From NCBI RefSeq assembly GCF_000266865.1, contig NZ_AJPR01000003.1, forward strand, positions 1 through 64,000: a stretch of 64,000 nucleotides of DNA, in the 5' to 3' direction. The translations under genes and the position numbers were made by a program. Each line of letters opens with the position of its first letter. Within the stretch, counting starts at the first letter, position 1. The stretch comes from Mycoplasmopsis agalactiae 14628 (lineage in GTDB: Bacteria; Bacillota_I; Bacilli_A; Mycoplasmatales; Metamycoplasmataceae). This document shows, one piece after another, positions 45,559 to 55,474 of this stretch. Under the pieces are notes generated by a model that ran no database searches, had not been told where the DNA came from, and worked only from the letters and a program-made list of their open reading frames with translations.

Positions 45559-45854
45559 ATTACCTCTAAAAATTAGTATTATTGAAAGCACTACTAAGCA
45601 TAGTTTGCAAAAATTTGCCCTTGTTTTAGGGCAAAATGCAACAATTTATTTTAAAAATGATACACTATATCCCATGTTACTATTCCATATGGAATAAATA
45701 TGAAATAGTTTCTATAAAAATTTAGTTTTGGGATATAAACATTGCAAAAATACCACAATTTTATTGTGATATTTTTATCATTATGCTTTTTGACTAAAAC
45801 TCCTTATTTATAATACTGCAAGAATATTTTAATAAATTAAAAGGACATGTAAAA
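45559..45854. other. Divergent intergenic region upstream of helicase-nuclease and BspA-like genes
   Basis: No gene is seen. It holds divergent promoters. TATATCCC (about 45665) and GGGATATA (about 45730) are inverted copies, a TTCCATATGGAA palindrome lies between them at about 45684-45695, and a hairpin with CACAAT/ATTGTG arms is near 45756-45775. Confidence 0.45.
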
Positions 45855-47417
45855 ATGAAGAAAAAACTTACTATTGCCCTTTCATCAGTGATTGGTGCTG
45901 CTGTGCTAATAACTGCTATTGCAGTTCCAGTTTCTTTACATCAAAAAAATAAAAAACCACTTATGATTAATAATAATTTTGATGCTATCAAGAATCCTAA
46001 AGATATGAATGATTTAATGATAGATGATATGACCGGAAGTCATCCACCATCAATGAAATCTGAACCAGTAGATCTTAGTTCTCTTATTAATAAAGCTAGT
46101 TTAGGCTTAATAATTACACAAAATAATCTTCCTACCGAAAAAGAACTATTAGATTTAGTTAAAAAAGAGAATCCTAGCTTAAGTGATGAAGCCTTGCAGT
46201 CCTTAAGTTTTGAAAATATTTCAAAAGATGGCTCAACTATTACTTCAAAAAATAAAGATGATTTTTCTGGAGAAATAAAATTAGAATACAGATCTAGAAC
46301 AAGCAGTGAACAAGAAAAATATCACAATGAAACAGTTGAATTAGTAAAAACAACATGGGAGAAGTCATTCAAAAACAAAATACATAGTCTTATGACATTT
46401 GGTGAAATTTTTGACAGCTTAGTAAAAAAGGTTAATAGGCAGGATAGCAAAATTTCTATTGAAGAAAGTGATAGGAGCATAATGCCCGATTCTCCATTTA
46501 GAGCCAGCACAAATAATGGTGGTTCAAGAACTGGTACAACAGGTTCATCCTCTACCTCTATCACAACCACATCACAAAAAGAATTTAAAATTAAAGTTGC
46601 TGATAAGCTGGAAATTAAATTAGAATTAGGAAAAATTACATCAGGAACTGTCCCAACAAAATATATTAACAAGAATGGTGTTGAAGTTTCCAGTACTAAT
46701 CCTGACCTAGGAAATATTAATGCAGAAATTATTACACAAATAGGATATCATGATCATAAGGGCACAATAAAGATAAATGCTTTTCCTAAGAATGTTAAAA
46801 AAGTGCCCACTAACTTACCGACAATCATTACAAGTTTAGATTCTGCATTTAGTGGATTGGAAAGTGAAAAAGTTTCTGGAATTGAAAGCTGAGATACATC
46901 AAATATAACAGATTTAACAAATGTATTTTATGGAGCAAAAAAATTTAATCAAGACATATCAAAATGAAATACTTCAAATGTCACAGATATGTCAGCAGCA
47001 TTTTATAATGCTGAAAAATTTAATAGTTCATTGGACAACTGAAAAACGGACAAAGTAACAACAATGCGTGCAATGTTTTATGGAGCTAAAGAATTTAACC
47101 AAGATATTTCGTCATGAAAAACAGATAAAGTTACAGACATGGGATTTATGTTTTATGGTGCCGAAAAATTTAATCAAAACATATCAAAGTGAGAAACTTC
47201 AAATGTAACTGATATGCGTTATATGTTTTACAATGCAAAAAAGTTTTCTCAAAGTATAAAGAACTGGCAAGTTTCGAAAGTTACCACTTGCGACAACTTT
47301 TGCACTAATTCTGGTTTAAATTGCAAAAAAGAAAAGGATGAATGTAAATTTGAACATTGCCCCAACTTTTGTGCTGCAAAAGGAAGTAAGTGTGGAATGT
47401 GCAAAAAAGCAGAATAA
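45855..47417 (+). CDS. BspA-like (DUF285) surface protein with cysteine-rich tail
   Basis: The protein is 520 aa. Residues 1-30 are a membrane anchor without a lipobox. A Ser/Thr/Gly-rich linker lies around residues 215-240. From about residue 340 there are five to six 25-residue repeats of the form FNQDISKWNTSNVTDM..FYNA, the DUF285 leucine-rich-like solenoid of mycoplasma surface proteins. The Trp in most repeats is a TGA codon. The last 44 residues hold eight cysteines in a duplicated C-x3-C-x6-C arrangement (CDNFC.., CPNFC..). A 100-residue segment before the repeats resembles the middle of the phase-variable lipoprotein at 56765-57918. Function is probably adhesion or host binding, by family analogy only. 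Confidence 0.85.
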
Positions 47418-47478
47418 TTTTGACATGAGATAGCTGATTGTGGTTTTGTTGTACAGCTCTATAAAACAGACAAAAAAG

Positions 47479-47506
47479 AAAACTCCGTCGTTGGAGTTTT
47501 TTGTTT
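47479..47506 (+). terminator. Terminator after the BspA-like gene
   Basis: AAAACTCC and GGAGTTTT pair around GTCGTT, followed by a T-run. A CTATAAAACAG copy lies just upstream at 47459-47469. The hairpin can also serve the minus-strand lipoprotein that ends at 47513. Confidence 0.8.
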
Positions 47507-47512
47507 TTTGAT

Positions 47513-49975
47513 TTAGCTAATTGTAACTGTAATTGCTTCAGAAGCTAATGTGTTTTCATTTGCAATTGTTCTTATTTGGTAAGTTCCGCTAGCTAAATTA
47601 GAAAGTTTCCTGGTTGTTATTTTTGTTCAGTTTCCTTGATTTTCTAAACGAAATTCCATTGTGTTATCAACACCAACAATTACCTTGTTATGAACTCTAA
47701 CCTTGTTTCTTAGATCGCTGTCATTACCTTTTAGAAGTGGAATAACTTGAATATCAGATTCATACATATCAGTGCTATGTTTATGACGAACTGAGATTGA
47801 ACCAAGCACAACATTATTTACTACGAAGTCATCGCCAGTAATGTCTTTTCACTCGCCAAAATTATTACGGTATTCCATGCCTAACGAAACATTAGTTAAC
47901 TTAATTGAATTATCGCTTAATGAAATTATTTTAGCTTCTGGAGATTGATGTTTTTGAACATCAAATTCAAATTCATTTGAGCCACTTATGTTAAATTTGT
48001 AGCCATATTTTTTGATATCTAATTTGACTTTAGTTTTTTCATATTTTTCAAAATGATCAAGGTAAACGATGTAGCCATCATTAACTTTTTCGATGCTATT
48101 AACTTTAGCATTTGTTGTTACAAAGTTACCTTTTTCTAAAGTTACTTCATTAGGGTTTAGAGAAACTTTTAATGAATATTTACCAAATGTTTTATTTGAA
48201 TTAGTGTTTGTGCTTACTGATGCATTAATTTCTTTTAGTTGAAAACTATTGCTAAAGTCTTTAAGTATATATCTAATCTTCTTGTAGCTTACTCAAGGAA
48301 CATTAGATTCATGACGCTTATCAATTCTTACACTGCGCTCGGCTAATTTTTTCTCAAAGTCTTCAATATTATTTGGCTGTGCATGAATTTCTAATCAGTT
48401 AGTATCACTAAAATCACTAGCTTTTTCAAATTTTTGATCAAATAACGCTAATGCTTCTTCAGTATTTGAAACAAAGTTTGTTCGCTTATAATTTCTAAAA
48501 CGATTTCCCATTCTGTCTTTGTAGTAGTTATAAAAACCATTTGCATAGGTAAAATCCTGATCATGCATTAAGAAGTAGTTGTAAGTGATTTTTCTTGCAT
48601 CACTTCTGTCTCTTGCTTTTCCTTTAGTTAAGTCAACCCTATCAGAAGTTGTGTCAACATGGTATCATTTACCATCAATTTCAACTAAATTTCAAGCATG
48701 CTTTGTAGATCTTCAGCTAGCTATATTTCCAGTCATCATAATACTTGGAATTCCCAATTCTTGCATTAGCATATTAAAGCCATTTGCATAACCAGTACAT
48801 ACAGCATTTTTTAAAACTAATGCTGAGTGAGCTGATTGATCTTTTCAAATATCGCCAGTGTCTGTATATTGAACATTGCTAGTTAATCACTCATGAGCTT
48901 TAATTATTTTCTCTAGTGTTGTTAAATTTTTTCAATTTGCAACTATTTGTTTAGCTGTTTCTTTAGCTTCCTTTAATTCTTTTTCTTTTCTGTCTTGATC
49001 TTCATTATTGACAGTAACAATCGCTCTATATAAATTACCTTTATATTCAGCTCATACTTCAGCACTTCATTGACTGCTTGTGTGTTTTTTGCCTGAAATA
49101 TAGCCATTTTCGTCAAGCACTAAGTATGTTCTATCGTCATTTTGATTAGCATCAAAAACTAAATCATTAGGATAAGAAGTTTTTTGATATCACTTAACAC
49201 CTGAAACTACTTGCTTAGTTTCATTATCAATTAATGAAAGCTGTTTTTTCTCACTTCCATCACCAGTAACCGATACACTTTGCATATTAAGAGCATACTT
49301 AGGATGTGAATAATAATTTCAAGCTATCATTTCATTTTTATCTAGCAACATTTTATGAACCTGTTCTTTTGTAAGAGTTCTTTCATGAAAAGGTTCATCA
49401 TATTGAACAGGATAATTAATTACAGATTCTGTTACAGCTGAAGATGCAGTTGGCAATTCACTTGCATTGCTTGAATAATTTATAGAACTTGTGCTGATTG
49501 TATTATTTTCAATTATTGTTGATGCACTTGTAGGGGCGGCTGTAGATGTATTGATCGTATTTGTAGCGCTATTAATTATGGCTTCGCTGCTAATTTCAGC
49601 AGGTGTAGTAATTTCTGTTTCTGGCTGTTTCACAGGCTCTTTAGGTAAATTGGCGACATTTTTAGCTTCATTTTTATTTGCTGTTGCACTTGATGCAGAA
49701 TTATCTGCTTTATTTTCTAAATCCAACTTAGCATTTTCAGTAGCAACTGTTGAAATAGCAGCACTAGCATTTTCAATAAAATTATGATTTTCAGTAACTA
49801 AAGGCAAGATTTTTTCAAGCTCTTCTAATTTTTCTTCATAGCGTGAGTTAACTGTGTTTATTGAAAAGCCATTACCATTTCCGTTGCCGTTACCAAATTC
49901 ACAACTAGCTGAAATTACAGAAGTTGCAAAAATTGAACTTAAAGCCAAAACACTAAGTAATTTATTTTTCTTCAT
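47513..49975 (-). CDS. Transglutaminase-like lipoprotein
   Basis: The protein is 820 aa. The lipobox ISASC is at about residue 25, followed by (GN)4. A Ser/Thr/Ala-rich linker takes up residues 80-190. The transglutaminase-like core has Cys393 in NAVCTGYANGF, His426 in KHAWN and Asp441 in HVDTTSD, the Cys-His-Asp triad. C-terminal Ig-like beta segments follow. Family members act as cysteine peptidases or protein crosslinkers on the cell surface; which one is not clear. Start ATG 49975 follows CAGGTTAG. The frame is open only with TGA as Trp. Confidence 0.85.
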
Positions 49976-50186
49976 ACTAACCTGCTTCTATCACATTTTC
50001 TTTTTGCAAATAATTTATTCACATTATAAATGTGCTCCCTAATTTAATAACAACTTTTTTAAGTAATTTAAGCAAAATGTGAAACAATTTTCCATATATT
50101 TTTTAGCTTTTTTTATTGTCATAAATCATCATATACAAAGCTATGTTAATTATTTAAAATCATAAGCGCGATAAAATAATTAAACT

Positions 50187-51402
50187 ATGAAAAATATTAA
50201 GATTTATGAACTATTTGCTGGTATTGGGAGTCAATATAAGGCTTGCAAAAATATTGCAAGTAAGCTTAAGGTTAATTTTGTAAGCTTAGGAGCTTGTGAA
50301 TGATACATTGATGCAATTATTGCTTATATGAAAATACACTATGGTAGTGTTTTACATGAAAGCGAGCTAAGCAAAAATGAAATGGTGAATTTATTGAATA
50401 AATTTACTTTTTCAGCTGATTCAAAAAAAGAAGTTGGAGTAGCCTATTTTTCAAGAATGAATGAATTAAAATTGCGCTCAATTTTCCCTTATCTTTTCGG
50501 CTTTGTAAATTACGACTATTTTAGCCAGAAATGAGATAAATCTAAAATAGAAAATAGGGGGGGGGCACGAGTTCCACTCGTTTACTAATATCAAAGATAT
50601 TCAGATTTTGCCCAAAGACATTGATATTCTAACTTATTCATTTCCTTGCCAAGATATTTCCCAGCAAGGCAATCAAAAAGGCATAACAAAGCAAACTAGA
50701 TCAGGGTTGCTTTATGAAGTCGAAAGAATTTTAAAAAGCAACAAAGATAGACTCCCTAAAGTATTGCTTTTAGAAAATGTAAAAGCTTTAGCATCTAAAA
50801 AATTCATAAATCAGTTTCAAGATTGAATAGCTTCTTTAAGCGAATTAGGCTATAAATCAGCCTGAAAAGTAGTTAACTCAGTTGACTATGGTTCTGTGCA
50901 AAATCGTGAAAGAGTATTTTGCATTTCATATTTAGCAAACAATGATTTTAATTTTCCGCAGGCAGTAAAATCATCCAAAAAATTAGAACATATTGTTTTT
51001 GATAATTCACAAATGAAAAATTGCAATGAACTATTGCAATATTTTCATGATAACTTTAGTGAAACAAAAAATCAGATTGTCAAAACTAAGCTACTTGGTT
51101 ACACTAGCTTTAATTCTGAAGCATATGTTTATTTGCCGACTAAACTAGGACCAACATTAACTGCTTCAGGTGCAAATGCTAGACTAAAGTTTTACTTTAA
51201 GCAAACTAATGAGCTTAAATTAATGTCTTCTAAGCAAGCATTTTTATATATGGGCTTTACTGAAAATGACTATTTTAAGGCAAAAGAAGGAAATTTAATC
51301 AGTGATCAAAAATTAATTTTTTTATGTGGCAATTCAATTTCAGTCGAAGTTTTAGAAAGCATTTTTAGGCAGGTTGTAAAATGCAATTTAGTAAAAGTAT
51401 AA
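50187..51402 (+). pseudogene. DNA cytosine-5 methyltransferase, phase-variable, out of frame in this sequence
   Basis: The first frame (from ATG 50187) has ELFAGIGSQYKA, motif I, and runs into a stop at 50586-50588 just after a run of nine G (50557-50565). Downstream in the +1 frame comes SFPCQDISQQG (motif IV, catalytic Cys), LLLENVKAL (motif VI), QNRERVF (motif VIII) and CGNSISVEVLESI (motif X). With eight G the two halves join to a protein of about 405 aa. This is a classic slipped-strand switch, here in the OFF state. The recognition sequence cannot be inferred. The gene ends 22 bases inside the next gene, its presumed restriction partner. Confidence 0.9.
50557..50565 (+). repeat. G9 homopolymer inside the methyltransferase gene
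   Basis: The tract is far longer than expected in such A/T-rich DNA and lies within a coding frame. Loss of one G restores the frame to the PCQ-containing half. Confidence 0.9.
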
Positions 51403-52604
51403 GAAAATACAGACTAAATTTTGCCACTAAATCACTAAATAATAAAAAATCAAATAGTGCTAAAGCAAGAGGCTATATAGACTTATATATTGATACTTTT
51501 GATGAAATAATGTATTTAGCTTACTGAAAAATAAACTTTGATTATCTTGTAATAGATCAGTATACAACTAGATCATGATTTGAAGATAAAAATAGTAACT
51601 TTAAATCGCGTAACTCTTTATTTAACGAACTAAATATAAGCCAGCATCCTAGACCTAGTATAAGTGCTAACTTATTGTATGAATTGGATCCCCAGGAGTT
51701 AGAAATTGCTAACTCATGATTTAACTCACAAGCCTATAAATCAACTTTAAAGAACATAATCTCTATTATTAAAGGAAACAATGCTGGTGGATCATTTGCT
51801 AATCCAAAAGCTGCTGAAATAGTTTGCACAAACTTAAATAATGATAATGAAGTTTACAAGGAAAACTTAATTATGTTTTTAGATAATATCAATTTTAAAA
51901 ATTCATTTATAACTGATGTAAATGAATCAAATATTGAATATTATGACTTGGCATGATCCAAAGAACCAGCCAATATTAACGCTCTTATAAGTTTAGTTAA
52001 ATCAAATGAAAAATATAGGCATTATGAATTACTTTTAGATTTAACTTCTAATTTAGAAAAAGAAGTATCAATTAGAAAAGAAAAATTTAATGCATGAAAA
52101 AAATCTATAAATCATTTAATAAAAGAAACATCTACAACAGGTAGAGCAATGTTGCTAGCTAATCAAGATATTGCTCGCAAGAGAGCTAGTGCTTCAAGAA
52201 TGAATATAAATGTTTTTGAAGAAGACTACTATACTTATGAAAATGCTCATATTTATGATGTTAGAGCCATAAAAAATAGACTTTCTGAGCTTATTTCTAA
52301 AAGCTTTCAAAAGCATAATACTTCTGCAAAGCAAATAATTAACTCTAATGAATGTCAAAGTGTTCTCAGCTTAGTTGATGATGAAAACAACCTAATAAAT
52401 TTACCAAAACAAGTACATGATTGATTTGATGATAACAGATTTACATATGATCAAAATGGGGTATTAGTTTTGCTAGATAATACTTTAAAAGTAGATGAAT
52501 ATAACGAATTTAAAAAGTGTACTAAAATTCCATTTAACTTTTTAAACAACAAGCGAAAAGAATTTATAAATTTAAGAAATTCATTTCGAAAAAATGATGT
52601 TTAG
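51381..52604 (+). CDS. Probable type II restriction endonuclease, HNH type
   Basis: The protein is 407 aa, in frame with TGA as Trp throughout. In the C-terminal third, ENAHIYDVRAIKN followed about 45 residues later by NLINLPKQVHDWFDDNRF matches the beta-beta-alpha metal (HNH) core 'AHI ... nl..L....H..FD...' of restriction HNH enzymes. The N-terminal two thirds are helical and unrecognised; they may bind DNA. It starts 22 bases inside the methyltransferase gene. The assignment as its partner rests on position plus the HNH motif. It stays intact while the methyltransferase is out of frame. Confidence 0.7.
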
Positions 52605-52635
52605 AGGCTTATATAAATAATCAAAAAGACAAATT

Positions 52636-52662
52636 AAAAAGAGCAACAATTTGCTCTTTTTA
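52636..52662 (+). terminator. Terminator of the type II restriction-modification operon
   Basis: AAAAAGAGCA and TGCTCTTTTT pair around a short A/T loop and end in a T-run. Confidence 0.8.
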
Positions 52663-52681
52663 AATTGCTTAATTTAAAGTT

Positions 52682-52731
52682 AAAGTGCAACACTAATTGA
52701 AATAAAATTAATTGTAGAACTCTTGAATTTT
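52682..52731 (+). repeat. Transposase C-terminal remnant, copy A
   Basis: These 50 bases match 63830-63880 on the opposite strand with about five substitutions and one missing base. When the gap is restored, both copies code T-L-I-E-I-K-x-N-x-R-x-L-E-F, similar to the 'NxRPRKxLxF' tail of IS30-type transposases. Only this end of the gene remains. The insertion-sequence assignment is tentative. Confidence 0.45.
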
Positions 52732-52821
52732 CAATCAAGCTATATAAATCCCTGTTGATATATTAAAGTGGTATTTATTTAATTCAAATATAGAAAGTGT
52801 TTTAACACTAAAATAATATTG

Positions 52822-53763
52822 TTATTTTGCTGGTTTATATTTTTTATAAGCTCCAGTTAATTTTGTTTTAACTTTTTCAAATAATTCAATGAATTTTTTC
52901 TTGTCTTTTTCTAGTTCACGCGCAGAAGTTAAATTAGAAATATCATCAAAAATATCAAATAAATTATTTAAATCATTATCATCATAGCCTAATTTTTTAA
53001 GCAATTCTTTATCAGCCTTGCTATCAAACTTTTTTATTGTTTCAGTATAAACTGAGTGAAATTTGTTATTTAATTCTGTAATTGCAGGCTTATCTTTAAT
53101 TTTTTCATCTATTTTTTCAAAACTATTGAAAAAATTGTATAACAGTTCAAGTCTTTTTTCAGGTTCTGTCTGGCTTGTTGCTGTGCTGCCGTTAGAATTG
53201 TTTGAAGAATCTGGAGCATCTGCCATAGGTTGTTCAGTTCTGTCAGTGCCTTTGCCACTCTCGGACATAGTTTCCTCAGTTCTGCTTCCTGAAGTTGCAT
53301 TTTCTCCTTGATTTGATGAATTGCTATTTTCAGTTGTTTCAGTCCTTTCAAATGATTCAGGAGCAATAGGAGTGTCAGGTTCCGCTGGTGATTCAGAAGG
53401 TTCAGTCCCATCATTCATTGGAGTCATTACCTCTTCATTCATAATTTCTTCACTATTGGTAGAGTCTGTATTTGCATCATTTGGAGTAGTTTCAGCATGA
53501 TTTGATTCCTCTCTGCTTCCTGGAGTTGCTTGACTATTTTCTGATGAGATTGAGCCGCCACCTTGCCCACTGTCTAGGCTACCAGAATCTATATTAGTGT
53601 TAATATTTATGTCTGGATTATTTTTAGTATCATCATTATTATTTTTCTCATCTTCTTTGTTAATAGTTGGCGATGAATCGGTGGTGTCACATTTAGCAGC
53701 TACAAATGGAATTGCACTAAGTGACGCTACTGAGCCTAAAATTAAAAATTTTGATTTTTTCAT
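52822..53763 (-). CDS. Variable surface lipoprotein, first of three
   Basis: The protein is 313 aa. The signal peptide ends in the lipobox FVAAKC at about residue 25. Residues 30-200 are Ser/Thr/Pro/Gly/Glu-rich and without order; the last 110 are a helical domain (LELLYNFFNSFEKIDEKIKD onward). It is a paralogue of the lipoprotein at 55475-56425: signal, linker words such as NSQATPGS and the C-terminal domain all align. An (AG)10 tract lies at the expected -35 position. It sits on the outer membrane face. The signal resembles those of bovis/agalactiae variable lipoproteins. Confidence 0.85.
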   Translation of the reverse strand: MKKSKFLILGSVASLSAIPFVAAKCDTTDSSPTINKEDEKNNNDDTKNNPDININTNIDSGSLDSGQGGGSISSENSQATPGSREESNHAETTPNDANTDSTNSEEIMNEEVMTPMNDGTEPSESPAEPDTPIAPESFERTETTENSNSSNQGENATSGSRTEETMSESGKGTDRTEQPMADAPDSSNNSNGSTATSQTEPEKRLELLYNFFNSFEKIDEKIKDKPAITELNNKFHSVYTETIKKFDSKADKELLKKLGYDDNDLNNLFDIFDDISNLTSARELEKDKKKFIELFEKVKTKLTGAYKKYKPAK

Positions 53764-53811
53764 AATATTATTAATATGCTTTCTTTGATTAATGTTCGTT
53801 ATAGAAAACGA

Positions 53812-53817
53812 ATTATA
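53812..53817 (-). promoter_or_regulatory. -10 box of the first variable lipoprotein gene
   Basis: TATAAT on the minus strand is 49 bases upstream of ATG 53763. The -35 region (about 17 bases further) falls on the AG/CT tract, so tract length would set the promoter geometry. Confidence 0.6.
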
Positions 53818-53836
53818 TAAGCAAGAAATAATAACC

Positions 53837-53856
53837 AGAGAGAGAGAGAGAGAGAG
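53837..53856. repeat. (AG)10 dinucleotide tract
   Basis: Ten perfect AG units (CT on the lipoprotein's coding strand) start about 19 bases upstream of the -10 box. Dinucleotide tracts of this purity are typical slipped-strand sites. Confidence 0.95.
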
Positions 53857-54025
53857 TCGGAAAAATATGTAATTATTTCCATACTTACTGAATTAGTATT
53901 ATTTAACATATTGTATAAAAATTAAGCTTGTCATAAATTAACCCACCAATAAAAGCAAAATCAAAAAGCAACAGATGCCTAAAAACTCTGTTTTATAAGA
54001 CTTAAAGGAAAATAAAAGCACATAT

Positions 54026-54063
54026 AAAAACATCCTGGTTTTTAATTAATCAGGATGTTTTTT
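54026..54063 (-). terminator. Terminator of the alcohol dehydrogenase gene
   Basis: AAAAACATCCTG (54026-54037) pairs with CAGGATGTTTTTT (54051-54063), 17 bases past the stop codon. Confidence 0.8.
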
Positions 54064-54079
54064 GATTAAAAAAATTAAT

Positions 54080-55123
54080 TTATTCTCTAAAGTCTATTAC
54101 AGCTCTGCCGATTAACTCGCCCTTAGATAGCTTTTCAAATACATTTTTTACTTCGTCTAGACTAATTACTTGTCCAACTTTAGATAATATACCCTTTGTA
54201 CCTAAAATTAATGCTTCTTTAGTGTCTTGTCTTGTGCCAACAACTGAACCAAGGACATGATTTTCGCCTGAAATTGTGGCTAAAATTGATAAAGGAAACT
54301 CAATTTTGCCATTTTCATCTTTTGGTGGAACGCCAACTAATACTTGCTTGCCTGCTCTACGCAAAATATACATTGCTAAACTTGCTGAAGTAGCAGAAAC
54401 TGAAGTATTTATTACTGCATGCACACCACCATTAGTAATTTCTTTAATTTCTTGAACTAATGATAAATCATTAGCATTAAAAATGTAATGTGCACCTTCA
54501 TTTTTAGCTGATTCTAATTTCTTATTGTCAATATCTATAGCAATAATATTTAGACCCATAGCTTTAGCATATGCTATTGCAAAATGACCTAGTCCGCCAA
54601 TTCCAATAATAGCAACATAATCACCAACTTTTAACTCAGCTTGCTTAAGTGCTTTATAACTAGTTACTCCTCCACATAATATAGGAGCTCCAGCAACAAT
54701 ATCTAAATTACTTGGTATAGGCAAAACATAATCTTCATGTCCAATTGTATATTCAGCAAAAGTTCCTGGTTTAACTAAAGAAGTTACAACTCTAGAAGTA
54801 CATAAAATTTCTTTGCCACTTATACAATATTCACATTGCCCACAGGCACTAAACATATAACCAACACCCACTCTGTCGCCAACTTTTATTTTGCTGCATT
54901 TTGGGCCAACTTTAGTAACAATTCCTATTCCTTCATGCCCTGGCACCATTGGATAATTTGGTTGTCTAGGTCAATCAAAATTTGCAATATGCAAATCAGT
55001 ATGACACACACCACTAGTTTCTAATTTAACTAAAACTTCATTATCAACTGGTTCTGGAATATCAATTAATTCAACACTATATTCTTTAGGACCTTTAACC
55101 ACAAAAGCTTTCATCTTGCTCAT
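54080..55123 (-). CDS. adh: Zinc-dependent alcohol dehydrogenase
   Basis: The protein is 347 aa, a medium-chain dehydrogenase. CHTDLH carries the catalytic zinc Cys; GHEGIGIV the His/Glu; the structural zinc site is GQCEYCISGKEILC-type. The cofactor loop is IIGIGGLGHFAIAYAKAMG, and the acidic residue after it (AIDIDNKK) indicates NAD(H). It interconverts ethanol and acetaldehyde or similar alcohols. Start ATG 55123 follows AAGGTTGTG; a second ATG three codons on is also possible. Unusually, it lies between two paralogous lipoprotein genes. Confidence 0.94.
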
Positions 55124-55474
55124 CTTTAACACAACCTTTATTAATAATCACTAATTATTAATAAATGATATTAAGTTATATTGCTGAACTTTAAAATGTG
55201 GAAAAAAATAGCCTGTTTTTTTATATAGAAGGGAAGAGATAAAAAATAAAAGCAGAATAGTGGGTTTCTGCTTTTATTTGCTTATAAAACAGGGCTTTTG
55301 GTTAATTTTACTTATCATTTTTTTCACTTTTTTAGATATCTAATTATTTTGTCTATATAATTAGACAATATTGTAAAAAGTGATGCAAAAATAATAAAAT
55401 CCAAATTATCGCTATATATTTAATTTCAGCTTAAAAGTATCAAAACTAAGAAATACATATATTAAAATATAAAA
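55124..55474. other. Intergenic region between adh and the second lipoprotein
   Basis: No gene is seen. It contains the lipoprotein terminator (AAAAGCAGAA 55247-55256 with TTCTGCTTTT 55266-55275), a TTATAAAACAG copy at 55282-55292, and an inverted repeat TCTAATTAT/ATAATTAGA at about 55337-55363. The adh promoter must lie in the first 100 bases. Confidence 0.55.

Larger units (their letters stand above)
53764..54079. other. Intergenic region with the lipoprotein promoter and the adh terminator
   Basis: No gene is seen. A TATAAT -10 box for the minus-strand lipoprotein is at 53812-53817, an (AG)10 tract at 53837-53856, a CTTATAAAACAG copy at 53988-53999 (minus), and a terminator at 54026-54063. 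Confidence 0.6.

Noticed and set aside
53109-53414. Overlapping reading frame inside the first lipoprotein gene
   Set aside because: It is a shadow of the repetitive Ser/Thr/Glu linker in another frame, with no start signal.
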